Assembly (NCBI GenBank): GCA_021186555.1 | Contig: JAJKFL010000002.1 | Span: 11,220,001-11,284,000 of the forward strand | Reading direction: 5' to 3' | Origin: Reticulitermes speratus | Taxonomy: Eukaryota; Arthropoda; Insecta; Blattodea; Rhinotermitidae | DNA length: 64,000 bases | In this document: positions 35,939 to 47,854 of the stretch, piece by piece | Numbering within the stretch: the first letter of the stretch is position 1 | How the letters are laid out: each line of letters begins with the position of its first letter | Made by a program: the position numbers and the translations under genes | The notes under the pieces: generated by a model | What the model saw: the letters and a program-made list of their open reading frames with translations, nothing else | What the model was told of the DNA's origin: nothing | The model's database searches: none

Positions 35939-36057
35939 ATGTGAAAAGTACATTTAAAATTGTTCCTGTATCGGAAGACGTGTAGCATTCTTAAGCTACG
36001 AAATACTTGAATGTGACTGGTCAGTATGACGCCTTGGCTGCTTTACTCTGGGGAAAG

Positions 36058-36182
36058 CGCGCATAGTGTCACTGGATAGAGGCTGGGTGGATCCCAGGCC
36101 GATTTGGACGCTATAGAGAAGAGCATGTCTCTTGGCCCTGCCGGAAATCCAGCCCACAGCCTAGTCTTTAAGGCGCCGTAAA
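36058..36182 (-). mobile_element. SINE-C copy (partial)
   Basis: Minus-strand CTAGGCTGTGGGCTGG and CCGGCAGGGCCAAGAG, followed by GGATCCACCCAGCC. It is the same family as the outer element at 63405-63930. Confidence 0.6.
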
Positions 36183-36184
36183 CT

Positions 36185-37200
36185 TTATTCTTTCATTCAT
36201 ATCAGTTTCTGTTTCTGAAATAACGGTCTTGTGGATGCCAGTCCGTGTAGCTTGTTGCCTTTCTATAAAATTATTCCACACGGCGTTACGTCACCGAGGG
36301 CCACAACCTCAACACTCACAGCCGTCATAAACTCAAATATCTTTCTTTCTTTCTTCCTACCTTTCTTCACTTTTCTGCTCTATCCTGCGGCGAATTACTC
36401 GATGCAAATGATCAGTGGGCCTAAAACATCTTGGAAGTACTTCGTGCTGTGTGGGATCAAATACCCAGATGTCATGGTGTTAGGAAGAATAAATAATGCC
36501 CCCCGCCCAAAAAATGTCTAAGGGACATATTTCGCACACCCTACAAGGCCAAGCCGTTGCATGCAGCGCCCTAACCATCACATAACTTCACACCGACACG
36601 CCAGGCAGATCTGGGGCGTCTTCCTGGCGACCTCCCGCTACGTCTGAAGGACAGATGCCACCACCCACCCACACAAACATACTGTTACGCCGGTTTGTTC
36701 ACATTCTTAAAGATTTATTATTGCTGTTGTTAAGTTCTGCATTATGTTACAGTATCGAAGGATCACAGCTCGATTCCGAAACCATATTAGCAACTAAGTT
36801 ACTAAAACATTGCCGTTCCAAATTTAGACATAATCGTATACATACTGATACAAGTACACAAAACGGATATTTAAACACAGACGTCATTATCTTCTCACTT
36901 ATGACGTTACGAGGTTTGGTACATAAATACCAATACTTCGGACGCATATATCTACCATATTACATTGCGTCATAAGCTACAAGACGAACGAAATGTTGTC
37001 TGAACTTAATATTTCAAATATATGCAAATGGTTAGGATATAATTAATGCTGTAAACACTACAATGAGATTCGTGTTCGTCGTTATGAGATGCAATGTTCT
37101 GTCCCCTTTTATGATCTGGTTGGTCCAGATATTTTGTTGAATATAATCCATGCTCCGTGCAATAGATTGAGTAGGTCTATACAAGTATGCCTTAGTATAT
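36185..37200. other. No recognised feature
   Basis: Frames up to 106 codons (36655-36975) with no recognisable family. Confidence 0.35.
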
Positions 37201-37205
37201 ACCTC

Positions 37206-37245
37206 CTTGATAATGACATTGTAGAGGTCGAAACGTGCAACAGAA
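37206..37245 (+). ncRNA. Hammerhead-like motif (degenerate)
   Basis: TTGATAA, one base, GAC/GTC stem around a 9-nt loop, GAAAC, GTGC. The box is altered (TTGATAA for CTGANGA). Confidence 0.35.
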
Positions 37246-37439
37246 ACATAAATGAGAAATTATTATTTCTTATTGATTATGCAATTTGTTGGACCAAATG
37301 GTGTACACTTTTGTTGAACATTTCGCTGTCAAAGAGCCGAAGCTTACATTCTTCCCTCTGTCTCCACCTGTCCACATCCTTCTTGGAACCTTCTGGATGG
37401 AACATTGCAAACATAAGCAGTAGTTTCGATTATCATTTA

Positions 37440-37570
37440 TTCAACGTGCTTAAAAATTTGATCATCCTAGTGCTGGATGAAGAGTACAAACCGTGAAGCC
37501 CCGCACTGTGTAACTCTCTCCATCCTCCTGTATTTCTGTTTCATAAAACTCCTTCTTCATCCGTCATCTG
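37440..37570 (-). pseudogene. LINE fragment (WR-LH-LYSS region)
   Basis: Minus frame GGWRELHSAGLHGLYSSS, then RMIK. It matches the E-WRKLHNEEL-x-LYSSP block downstream of YGCET in arthropod LINEs. About 35 codons remain. Confidence 0.65.
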
Positions 37571-37574
37571 AAAT

Positions 37575-38160
37575 GAGTAACCTACTTCCACACAGACAGA
37601 CTTCCGTGGAGTTAACGATTACCAAATGCAAATACAAGAAATTATACAAAATCTTCACAGCCAAACGCATATACCATGTAATTATATTTCAGGGGGAAAA
37701 AAAGGTTACACATGACTTTATAAAACGAACCACACGAGAATAACAGAGATAATCCGTTTGTTCAACTATCAAGATATAATTGGAACAAAATACCGCGGTG
37801 TGCCATAATTAGAACTAGATACAACACTGGCACATAATTGGAGCAAAGCCACACATACTGGCTTAATTGGAAAGGCACACAAATCTGCGGGAACCTCTCC
37901 ATAAGAAGGAGCAGAAATAGGCTACATGCTGAACAGACTTCCTCATATCCGTTTGCAATTAACGTACCCAATGAGAAACGTTTGCAGCAACTCATCCGTG
38001 TACTGCAGGAACTATGTTACGTACTTTAATGTACAAGACTAAGTGCAAATTTAACCACAGCAGCAAATTTGGTTTAAACCCTGTTTAGATTAAAAAACAG
38101 CCGTATGTTATGACAGACCAATAATATAACTGAAAATAATGTAATGTATAGGATTTGTGT
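37575..38160. other. No recognised feature
   Basis: No recognisable coding or repeat signature. Confidence 0.35.
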
Positions 38161-38167
38161 TCCAATG

Positions 38168-38334
38168 CAGGGGTGCAGACGCTGGTCGCCATGGCGACTG
38201 AATTATGTACATTATGTACGTGGCGCCTAATATTTTTGATCCTCAGTATGTAACTTGCTTCATAACACCTTTCTGGAGCTTATAATTTTGAGGTTTCTCT
38301 TAGATTTTTTTTTTCTAAAATGTGCACACCCTTG
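38168..38334. mobile_element. hAT-like MITE, about 166 bp (copy 2)
   Basis: It starts CAGGGGTGCAGACG and ends AATGTGCACACCCTTG. The interior segments TCGCC..GGCGACTGAATT, GGCGCC and CTCAGTATG.AACTTGCTTC match the reverse complement of the copies at 27128 and 53760. Confidence 0.68.
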
Positions 38335-38474
38335 TTTAATGATGAATATTAATGCTCTGAAGCCTGACATTTATATAATATTTAAACATTCAGTTCTTAT
38401 CTCACAGAAAATATGCTGTCTCCGTTACACAGACCCGCAGGTTAAGGCTGTATTAGAATATACTCATCTTTATT

Positions 38475-38732
38475 TTATTTTTTTTAATGGTTCGACAGCC
38501 CTAGTGGGCCTAGGCCTCCCCATTGTCGAAGCTTCGAGATCACACTCAGACACACCACACTCAGTAAGCATTCCCTGGACAAGTGATCGGCCGTCGCAGA
38601 GACTTCTACCTGACAACAACACACACACATGAGACAGGCACCCATGCCCCCGGCGAGATTCAAACCCCATCCCAGCAAGCGAGCGACCAGCACACTCCAC
38701 GCCTTAGACCGCCGAGCCGCTGAGATCGGCAA
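38475..38732 (-). mobile_element. SINE-B copy
   Basis: Right-end head (minus GCCGATCTCAGCGGCTCGGC) and the shared body GTCAGGTAGAAGTCTCTGCG. The flanks catctttatt and cgtctttatt suggest an 8-10-bp target duplication. The B box is decayed (GGGTTTGAATCTC). Confidence 0.88.
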
Positions 38733-38744
38733 TCGTCTTTATTA

Positions 38745-40700
38745 GGATCATATGAAATGCATACATACTCGTAGGCCTACAGCAAGTGGGCAAACTACTG
38801 ATCTTTAATTGCTACAGAAAGCGGTAAGGAACGCTATAATTGTGCCATGATTTAAAACATTAATGGCGTAAACAAGCAAAACCTACAAATCGGGCGTTTT
38901 AAACGTACAAAACAAGCAATTCAAAAGAAACTGCTTGTGTGGCATTTTCTTGCACGCTGACAGCTTCTGATGCGTGACGTTGAGATAAAGACAGCGACCT
39001 CAGCGCAACGCCTGTCATGTTTCCAAGTTAACGAAACACGTTATTTGGCCTGAGGATGGGTAATGTTCAATCTTGTTCACTCATCGGCATGTGCATTCAT
39101 CCAGTCAACGAAAATTCCGATAAACAACCAAGCATACAGCAGAGACCATTAAACATACACTCAGCACACTATACAACTATCGATTTCTCTGCTTGCAAAT
39201 CCACGATTTTCAAGCAAAATTGGTATAAGAACCAAAGTTACAAAATATGACCCTGAACAGTCGAAAGCTATACAAGTCTCCTTATTATCGACACTAGAAA
39301 AGTTCCAATACACATCAAACAGCTAGATATGGTGCAGGGACATAGTAGTTAACCATAGAAATAGAAACAGACAATACATTTCTTTCTTTGGTTGTTCTTA
39401 CCATCAGAATGGGCCGGTACTAACCACGAACGTTTGCAGAAAACCAATAACCATACTTTCACACATACATACACACAGTTCGAATCTAATCAACCACTCC
39501 AAGTAAAAATAATAACTGTTCAAAGCCTACATAACGAAGCTACTTAATAACGGAACGACCTGCTCGATGACACAGTTAAACTTATGACGCGATCTTCAGA
39601 TTAATGGGTACATCCAGATTCATCGACGTAGCTCTTAACAGCCCCATGGGAAGAAGTCGCCCAAAAAATGAGGTAGAACCTCTTTGTTCGGTGTTTATAG
39701 GGTAAGTGAAGGGAGTTTCCTGAGGAGCTTCAACTTATCGGGAATCGTTACAACATTAGGATAGTCTTCAGAACAAAACACACCCTTAGGAGTTCGCTCA
39801 CGAGAACCAGACAGGAACGGAACCCGCAAGAGACTGCACATCGTGACTACATCACTGCCTGCAAACGTTGAGGAAGCGGGCAAACCGCTATCAATGCGGC
39901 TGCCAGAACGAGGCCACAATCTGAAAAACTGTCTGCTAGGAATTGGAACTGACCGCACATGCTAATCAAGAATCATCGAATATTTTGGAATGAATTCCAT
40001 GTTTTTAATATTGAAAGTAAAAACATGTACAGGAAACAAGGAACAAGTTTACACGGTGTGTTAACAATCCAATCAGCTAACCCAGTTACGAAATGTTGCC
40101 AATACGAATTTTCCTAATTAACAAGAAGATTATCAAGCAATACGGAAGGCTGGCAGAACCTGGTAGATCCTTCTTCCTTCTCGTTTTATTTGAGTTTTCC
40201 ATTTTATTCCGCAAATGACGCCAACGGCTGTGGAGTTAAGAGGCTTAATCAACGGTAATTGGAGGTGGGTTCTTGGTTTCGTTTGATGGTATTATTTTCG
40301 ACTTCCTTTCATGTCTTAGTTTTAGGTCTTCTGGGCACAGTCACATTGTTGGACATTTTTTTATTACCTCCCGTTCACAAAATGTAATACTATGCATAGA
40401 TTTACATGAAACTGAATTGACATACGCTGTCCATAGATTGAGAAGATATCCTACTGGACTAAACTGAGAGGGTGTCTCCACCATCTCTTCACCTGATGAC
40501 TGCAACATTTCAGTTCCCAAAACATTTTATTATTGTTGAAACAGGATTCCCAAAATCAAAAAATCCTACGTGACAAATACCGACGTCAGAATCCTACAGA
40601 ACTAATTCAATAAAGCAGTTTGTAATCAAATTGAAATTCAAATATCATTGGTGTCGTGCGAGATTTGAGATTCTCACAGCAGTGCTGCTGTAGTCGGTGC
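38745..40700. other. No recognised feature
   Basis: AT-rich; frames below 90 codons, none recognisable. 40492-40550 has a weak CTGATGA...AAAAC trace. Confidence 0.35.
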
Positions 40701-40704
40701 TACT

Positions 40705-40890
40705 GAAGATTCAAGTCTGCTCAGATGTTAGGCTGTGTCGCTAGGCAAATACTTCCCGACGTTTCGAAGGCTCGTAGTACTTTCATATTCAGGGTCAAAC
40801 AGTTCTTGGACTGCTTGACCGTGAAGACGAAGGCACTAAGAACCATCTAAACGTCAGTTACTGTATACCCAACGACACAGTGTAAGGTCC
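40705..40890. repeat. Foldback element of the hammerhead-like family
   Basis: Outer ends: TCAAGTCTGCTCAG..GTTAGGCTGTGTCG (left) against CGACACAGTGTAAGG..GCAAGTCTTGA (right). The minus motif at about 40762-40803 is CTGAATA, GAAAG/CCTTC stem, GAAACGTCGGG. Confidence 0.55.
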
Positions 40891-41095
40891 TGCAAGTCTT
40901 GAACTTTCGTGATTGGAGACACGGATAGTTAACTGATATTTGTATCAAAACAGCACCCTGTGGTCCAAAAAACTTTAGTTTTAATGCACAGTATATTTCA
41001 GTCTTGTACAGTAATTACAGTCACAACTAACATATATATTTTCGACACATGAGGCTACCGCTTTCAGCTCTATAGAGCCATCATCAGGCATCCCC

Positions 41096-41360
41096 CCCCC
41101 TTTTTTTTTAATGGCTTGACAGCCCCTTGGGGGCCTAGGCCACCTCATTTTTCGAGGCTTCACGATCACACTTTAGACACACCACACTCGGTAGGACTCC
41201 TCTGGACGAGGGACCAGCCCGTCGCAGAGACCTCTACCTAACAACACACAACACTCACAAGAGACAGACATCCATGCCCCAGGCGGGATTCGAACCCACA
41301 ATCCTAGTAAGCAAGCGGCCGCAGACCCACGCCTTAGACCGCACGGCCACTGGGATCGAC
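41096..41360 (-). mobile_element. SINE-B copy with perfect 11-bp target duplication
   Basis: Minus-strand head GTCGATCCCAGTGGCCGTGC and B box GGGTTCGAATCCCG. The flanks caggcatcccc at 41085-41095 and 41361-41371 are identical. It landed immediately beside the hammerhead-like core of the left arm. Confidence 0.95.
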
Positions 41361-41451
41361 CAGGCATCCCCTTATTTTGTACAATTATATGTATAAAATA
41401 AGGGGGCTCCTTTTACAAAATGTATAGAGGTTGATTTTCATAGTTGTTGTA

Positions 41452-41493
41452 TAGGCCTGATGATGGCTCTATAGAGCTGAAACCGGTAGCCTA
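41452..41493 (+). ncRNA. Hammerhead ribozyme-like motif (best copy)
   Basis: Stem I is TAGGC (41452-41456) with GCCTA (41489-41493). Core box CTGATGA is at 41457-41463, with one extra base at 41464. Stem II is GGCTC (41465-41469) with GAGCT (41474-41478) and a TATA loop. GAA is at 41479-41481. ACCGGT (41482-41487) is self-complementary and could form a minimal or dimeric stem III. A at 41488 fits the NUH cleavage site (GUA). The extra base before stem II departs from the canonical fold, so cleavage is not assured. Confidence 0.6.
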
Positions 41494-41574
41494 ATGTGTC
41501 GAAAATATATATGTTAGTTGTGACTGTAATTACTGAACAAGAGTGAAATATACTGTGTATGTACATACCAACGG

Positions 41575-42835
41575 GGATGTCAAATATTAAGTTTAGTTTT
41601 AATAATGTATAATTTTAACTGCTAAAATGTGTGTTATAAGTTCCTGCACCACAAAGCAATGCCTGGTATTCTACATTAATCAAATGAAAAACAAATATTT
41701 ATATTTATACAATTCTCTATAAATTATACAATTAATTTTTCTCAGAACTTTCTAAAATGTAGTTAGCAATGTTTTGCTTCAGACCGATATTACAGAGACA
41801 CTGTGATCTACATACAAACTGAGTTAGTGAACATACTGCAGTTTCGATGGCGTTGCTAGTACACACATAAAACACAATATAACACACACACACACGACCG
41901 CAATATGACGGACTACCGTAATATTCGCGCGCTATTCCACGGCCTGTACAAACGGTTGTATATTTATTCTTAAAGAGAATACAGCGTTAATTTCTCCCAT
42001 AGCAGTGCCGTAATCCGGATGTGCTATGTTGTATTAATGCTCGATACTCTACTGTGACTTCAGTCTCATCTTGTACCTCACAGAAAACACAGATCATGCT
42101 CAACTGTTTCTTTTGCTTCAGAGCCTAACTTACACATAACTTGGCAATCCGGTAACCACAGCCACCGCAGTATAACTCACTCACCTGAAGGACGTGACTC
42201 ACTCACACCAAGAGTATTATACGAGTATATAGGAATACACACGCACACACACAAACGTATATACGCATTCGTACTTCTCTGTATATGAATGTATATACGG
42301 GGATACGAAACTAAAATTTACATCAAAGTACAAAAGTTATACAGCACTAATACACTCAATAAAACAATCAATTATTAAAGAATCAATTCTGGCATAATTA
42401 ATTAATGTTTCTGCTTCCTTGAAGAGAAACTGAACGCTAAAGAAAGTTCACAAGCAACCAGTAAAGGGCTGAAGAAACAAAAACTCACCTACAGTGAGGC
42501 TTACAGACGTTTAGGTAGATGCACGAACGATTCTGCACATGGAACAGTGAATTAATTTTACGAAATACCAATCTGCATCCTGCAGCGAATAAATTATAGG
42601 TATATTCACTCTGTTTTGCAATTTGGAGCGCGGTTGGTTACGACGAGTTAGCTCAGAGGATGGAAGTGGTGGTACCCCAAGGATACAGAGAAAACCTAAC
42701 TATTGGTTCTACACAGGAAACACGGACACATATTAAGCGTATCACGGACAGATATATGCACAGTATCAGTGCGAACAGAACACAATCAATGGCCACATAA
42801 TTCGCCAGACCCAAGTGCCAGGAAATAACAACATG
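41575..42835. other. No recognised feature; CA-rich microsatellites
   Basis: Short CA runs near 41882-41896 and 42237-42256; no gene signature. Confidence 0.4.
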
Positions 42836-42837
42836 GA

Positions 42838-42905
42838 ACGCGGCACAGCTCAGGCGGCTAGTCGCCGGGCTCTCGCCGCGTAGGCCCGGGATCGATTTCA
42901 GGACA
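42838..42905 (+). mobile_element. tRNA-like SINE head
   Basis: GCACAGCTCAGGCGGCTAGT (A box) and GCCCGGGATCGATTTC (B box), 33 bp apart. The body that follows is not shared with the other families here. Confidence 0.5.
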
Positions 42906-43033
42906 GCCCAAGTGGACAAAGCGGCACTGGGACAGACTTTACTACGAGTACTTCGGTTTATTCCTGTTAGTCTGATTACACCATTGCTCCATACACATTC
43001 ATTCATCTATCACCATATATATCTTCATATATC

Positions 43034-43312
43034 TTAGTAGTCCGTATAGCGACTCGCTACGGGCTGGACGGTCCGGGGATCGAATCCCGGTGGAGGCGAG
43101 ATTTTCCGCACCCGTCCAGACCGACCGTGGGGCCTACTCAGCCTCCTGTACAATGGGTACCGGGTAATTCCCAGGGGTAAAGCGGCCGGGGCGTGGAGTT
43201 AACCACCCACCCCCATCTAGCGCCGAGGTTAAAGAAAGAGTAGAGCTATACCTCTGCTCCCCCTCTGGGCCTTCGTGGCCTGTTCTAGGGTGAACTTTAC
43301 CTTATATCTTTT
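43034..43312 (+). mobile_element. SINE-A copy, 5'-truncated
   Basis: It begins inside the tRNA head (TAGCGACTCGCTACGGGC) and lacks the A box. B box GGGGATCGAATCCCGG and the full body follow, to AACTTTACCTTATATC. Confidence 0.9.
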
Positions 43313-43359
43313 ACCATCTATCATAGAGTATTTCCAGACCTAAATCAAAGATTAATTAG

Positions 43360-43640
43360 GCACTCCACAACTTGTGTTCAGGTAGAAAATAAATTTACTT
43401 AGGCAAGCCACAGACTGTCTCCAGACCTAGGCATTTCCAACCTTTGCCTAAGCCGAAAACAAACTTACTAAAGCTCTCAATAGCCTGTGTTGAGGCCGAA
43501 AACAAACTTACTTAGACACTCCAGACTCTGTCTCCAGACAACAATCAAAACGTGCCCAGGAACTTTACAGCCTGTCTCGAGACGGAATACAAATGTAGGC
43601 AATCCAGACCAAAATCAAACGCACGTGTAGCACTCACCAC
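43360..43640. repeat. Decayed tandem repeat, about 67-80-bp units
   Basis: Recurring segments GCCGAAAACAAACTTACT, GACTCTGTCTCCAGAC and CCTAAATCAAA variants appear about four times with drifted spacing. Confidence 0.55.
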
Positions 43641-43644
43641 TCCT

Positions 43645-45069
43645 GCATCTTGCACTACAATTATGGAATAAGTAAATCGGCCTAGAGACGGTCTTATGTC
43701 ATTGCGATTGTCGTCGATATCTTTAGTTTATCCTGGCGAATACTGGAACATTGTCTTGAATCGGAAAACAGTCCATCAATTCACTGTTCACATATCACCT
43801 ATCGTGCAACGAAACATAACCTAGAAAAAAACGCCGATTTTAAATAAGGCAAGAACCAAACATCAGGTCAAGATTTGTAAACCAGGGCTTCACGCATAAG
43901 AAGGCGAGGGTTGTCCAGTACCCACCGCTGTTTTATCACTCATTTTCAGCTATTACTGATGCAATGCCAACACTTACGTTATTACACATCAGACATCACA
44001 TTTAGCTGGTCTGGTGCTAGAAAACACAAAACGTCTCTCTCCCAGCTCTCTACAGCCAAAAATATGTCGCTCTTTTAGTGCAGGAAGATGGTCTAGATGT
44101 TACCACAACAAGCGAATGGAATTTTAATACAAAATCATTTCGTCCATTGGTGTCTGGGTGCATGTCTATGCCCACCACTGCTTCGTTGCTTTCGTTATTC
44201 CAGTAGAGATTTACGTTGTATTTTAAGAAAAATCTGGACAAAGAATAGGAGATTTTACTAGAAAAATGATCAGTATGGTTTAAGTCGAAACACAATTACA
44301 TATCATAGTCTGAAATTACGCATGTGCTGAAATTGGGGCCTACAAAGGAAATGAACTGAAATAACATGCCATTACTTTACAGTCCTAACATTATTAATGT
44401 ATTCATACTGCGACACCATGATGGTATTTAATGTATCAACTGGATAAAACGCATGACGCGTGTTTAATAGAACTGATTCAGGAAAAACTTTCATCGCTTG
44501 GAAACAAAGTGAAATATGCTTACGTGACTGCTGTCTGAGGACACTGTTCTGAGAGCAGAGAACAAAAGACGGCGCAATCTTAAGGTTACAAACAAGGTAC
44601 TTGTTATCTATATCAGAGCGCAACGATCAAATTTGCCTTGTTTACCGCGGGAAGGCGCTGATTTACTTACAGAAGAATACATAATTCTAGTGTAAAGCAG
44701 CTCATAAAGACTTGTAGACAGTTCATAACTTCGTGTTAAATCGCAAGCTTAATGATGTGTTAATTCCACTTTGTTTCAGTGCACACTTAAATACAACAGG
44801 TTTCAACATTAAATTCCTCCTAGTCGTTAGCTACGAAATTAACACCACCACTAAGGAAATACAAACACACGAAAATAAATACTACATCTTATATTACGCT
44901 TCTTCTTGTTACTTTCACATAAGGCACTTATGTTCTCTTCAATTTAAATAGTCCTTTACTCTTAGAAATGCTCCATTACGCGAGCCAAATATGGGGGAAG
45001 TCAAATGGATGACATTCATTTGTTGCTGATCTACGCTTGTGTATTCAATTTATGGCCCAAAACAGAATC
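43645..45069. other. No recognised feature
   Basis: Frames of 72-83 codons at 44050-44951 are not recognisable. Confidence 0.35.
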
Positions 45070-45077
45070 CCGTACAA

Positions 45078-45654
45078 CAGTGTGTCCCAAGCTTTTTTGC
45101 TTACGGACCCCTTTTGGCTTCGAAAAATAACCACGGATCCTCACACCCTTCAGATCTGCGCTCTTCTGGGATATTACGCGGAGTGTCGTGTGGTAATTGT
45201 TTAGTAACGCCGCGTAATATCCCAGAGAGCGTAGATCTCATCAACATCGCGGCGGAAGCCTGAAATCAACCTCACTCACAGCCTTACTCACGTAAATTTA
45301 GAGTGTCAGAATGATACGTATCCAGAATTAAAAACTTATATCTCAGACTGATTTTAAATACCTACAAATACATGTAAGTAGCATACGTAACAATGCAATG
45401 CATTATTTAACCTTAATTAAAATGATTGTCGCTCGCTTCGTGGGTATAGGAAATTTCTTAATTAGATATTCTGTCATACGAAATAAACACATCGCCAATA
45501 AAAGAGGTTCCGCGATTATTTTAACATAATATCATTCCTTCAATTTCAAAATAAGTAAACTTCAAAGTAGACATTACAGGCATGTATACACGGATCCCCT
45601 GGGAACTGGTCGCGGATCTCTTGGGATCCGCGGACCACACGTTGGGAACCACCG
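45078..45654. mobile_element. hAT-like non-autonomous element with 8-bp target duplication
   Basis: The left end CAGTGTGTCCCAAGCTTTTT and right end CCACACGTTGGGAACCACCG form imperfect inverted repeats of the CAGTGGTTCCCAA type. The flanks ccgtacaa (45070-45077) and cagtacaa (45655-45662) make an 8-bp duplication with one mismatch, the size typical of hAT. No transposase is seen in 577 bp. A foldback (45155-45245) sits inside. Confidence 0.65.
45155..45245. repeat. Foldback copy, hammerhead-like family ends
   Basis: TGCGCTCTTCTGGGATATTACGC pairs with GCGTAATATCCCAGAGAGCG. The centre lacks a recognisable hammerhead core, so this copy appears deleted internally. Confidence 0.6.
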
Positions 45655-45664
45655 CAGTACAACA

Positions 45665-47035
45665 CAGACCTCTGTCACACAGAGAGATCGATTGTCACGG
45701 AAATAAGTACATCGAAAGACGTATATGTTTATGTATTGTCACCAGTATGCAAGACAAAATCATATACGGAACGACAGCTCAACTTTCTTCGAAACAGCAA
45801 CAAAGTTCAAGTGCCCTGGAACAAACTGCAAACTATACTCATGGCGAAATTAGAAGCAGACAAAATTTTAGAACAGCTCACTAACATTTCAATCACAATC
45901 GTTTCCTCTTTCGGCGTCCTACCTGAACATGTCAGCCATACAGAACTATAAGTCTGACACGAACGTACCATATATCATTTTTAAATTTTAATACCGTTTC
46001 TAACAGAATTCTCTTCATTGCATATGAATTAAAAGTAGAAATGACAGACGTGGCAGTCAGAAGTGTTGTGCCATATAACTTCCCAATAAGCAATGTGAAT
46101 GGAAAACCAAAATACCACAAACAGGCCTATGTTAAACAAACTGTTGCACAATAGCTCTAAACGAGTATCTTAACACATTATTTACATACAGTCACATTAT
46201 TAGACGATGCTGGTGTGTAATGAATGCGCAGTGAATCTGGTTGGGTCCACTAACGGACAGTAACGATTCAAGGGGCCTGTCGTTAAGGTTGATGATACAC
46301 TACCCAAATCGAGTCTAGTCAAATCTAATAGAGTTTGAATGAGTCTGATGCCGCAGAGCAAATCCTCAGCCCAATCGACACAATTTGACTCGTGAAGACT
46401 GACAGAGGCATGTAGGAATTTTAGTCGGAGTCGATTTGATACGATTCGATTCGACGGGACTTCATTCGGTTAGATTGCCATCCTTCTTATCCTTATCACT
46501 ACTTTCTTTACAACCACAATACACGTCACACACCAGAAATATTGGACAATACATAATCCTTTACTTCATATAATATTAAATTCCATTATTATTATACTAC
46601 CTGAATACACCGATAATCCTAATGACATTCGCCCTTCAGTTATTTTGGACAGTCGATGCTCTAGTTCAATTATCCCATAATTTTATCCGTCTATTATCCG
46701 ATAATCCGAAATAAGCTGCACATGCTGCCATATTTCCTGACAGCATACTGCACGAAGGTACCAGCTCCATCTACGCCACTCACCTCCCCACCACCAACAC
46801 CTATCCACTCAGTGAGATATATCCAATTTTGGTTCTCGAAGTTACTTAGATAGCGAATCCCAAGTGTAAAGCCAATCAAGCAGACGAAGCCTCACTACAG
46901 CCAGTATTAACAAGGCTGCGCGAGCATAAGTGGTCTAAGTCCATCTTACAAAATAATTTGCTCAAAGCTTTTATCAGAACTAAAAGCAAGATTCTTCCTG
47001 TATCTAAACACCACGATAGTGCTGCTGTTATGGGA
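45665..47035. other. Mostly unrecognised
   Basis: 46300-46475 contains scattered variants of a GACTCGATTTGA word in both orientations, perhaps a decayed DNA transposon. Frames of 100 and 71 codons at 45582-45951 are not recognisable. Confidence 0.35.
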
Positions 47036-47039
47036 AATG

Positions 47040-47197
47040 TATGGTAAAACCTACGCTCTGGGCGCCTTAACCCCGGGAAAAGTGTCCTCGTTACACACCG
47101 ATTATAAAATTGGTTTGTATCCAGATCGGCTTGGGCATGGTGTAGAGGATAAAAATACTTGTCCCTGTCAGGAATAGAAATCCGATCGTCTAACTTT
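47040..47197 (-). mobile_element. SINE-C copy
   Basis: Minus-strand TGTCCCT/AGGGACAAG, ATCCAGATCGG and GGGGTTAAGGCGCCC segments match the order in 5755-5930. Confidence 0.55.
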
Positions 47198-47724
47198 ATA
47201 CTCAAAAATCAAGAAGTGGTATTCACAGACAATCAAATAGTGAAGGTTTGTGACATACACGTAGATGCCGTCTCTGCTAAGACGTTAATTCCAGTCCATG
47301 CGCACATGACCTAGCCTCTTACGAGTTTATTTATATGATTGTGGTTTCTTCAATGTCCTGCCAAAGGCTCGGTTAATACAGTATCAAATAAGAGGATGAT
47401 TAATAAATAATGAATTAGAAAGGATGTGGAATGATTAGGTTGTGGTGTAATTTGCTGCATTGTTCCGGCACTTGCCTGACGGGACCGAGGAAAAGCACAG
47501 GAAACTCAGTAAGGATATCCGCTCTCAGAACCAAGATTTGAAGCCGAAACCTTCTGAATATTAAGGAATGTCAAAAACTCGATCGCGATGGTCGGTCGAT
47601 TAGAAATGTCTCGCAAAAAATGTAACACAAATTCTGAGAATTAATGAACATGTCTTCCCTTATATGCTTCCACGTGTAAAAAGAGATCATAAACTACACA
47701 TTAAGTTCTAAAATTAACTGCTTA

Positions 47725-47850
47725 TTTCTGAGGTGCATATAGGGTTTTGGTAGGGAGACCTTAGAGAAAGAGACCACTTGGAAGACCTAGGCGTAGAAGG
47801 GATGATGATATTAAAATAGATCTATAATACCTGTAATATTTGATCCAGTA
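47725..47850 (+). pseudogene. LINE fragment (GRPRRR-DIKIDL region)
   Basis: The plus frame reads AYRVLVGRP, a stop, then KRPLGRPRRRRDDDIKIDL. It matches the V-x-GKPEGKRPLGRPRRRWEDNIKMDL block of arthropod LINEs. About 35 codons remain. Confidence 0.72.
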
Positions 47851-47854
47851 CAGC

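Larger units (their letters stand above)
41000..41575. repeat. Inverted-repeat element with SINE inside; arms carry hammerhead-like motifs
   Basis: The left arm (about 41000-41094) is the reverse complement of 41455-41560. Both contain CGACACATNAGGCTACCG or its complement and AACATATATATTTTCG or its complement. The arms also contain CTATAGAG. Between them lie a SINE-B insertion (41096-41360), a hairpin (41366-41406) and AT-rich sequence. The layout fits inverted terminal repeats of a Penelope-like or related element that has lost its coding part. Confidence 0.75.

Noticed and set aside
41173-41367. Protein-coding frame reading MSVSCECCVLLGRGLCDG
   Set aside because: The same translation recurs at every SINE-B copy (35389, 51805 and others); it is a SINE shadow.
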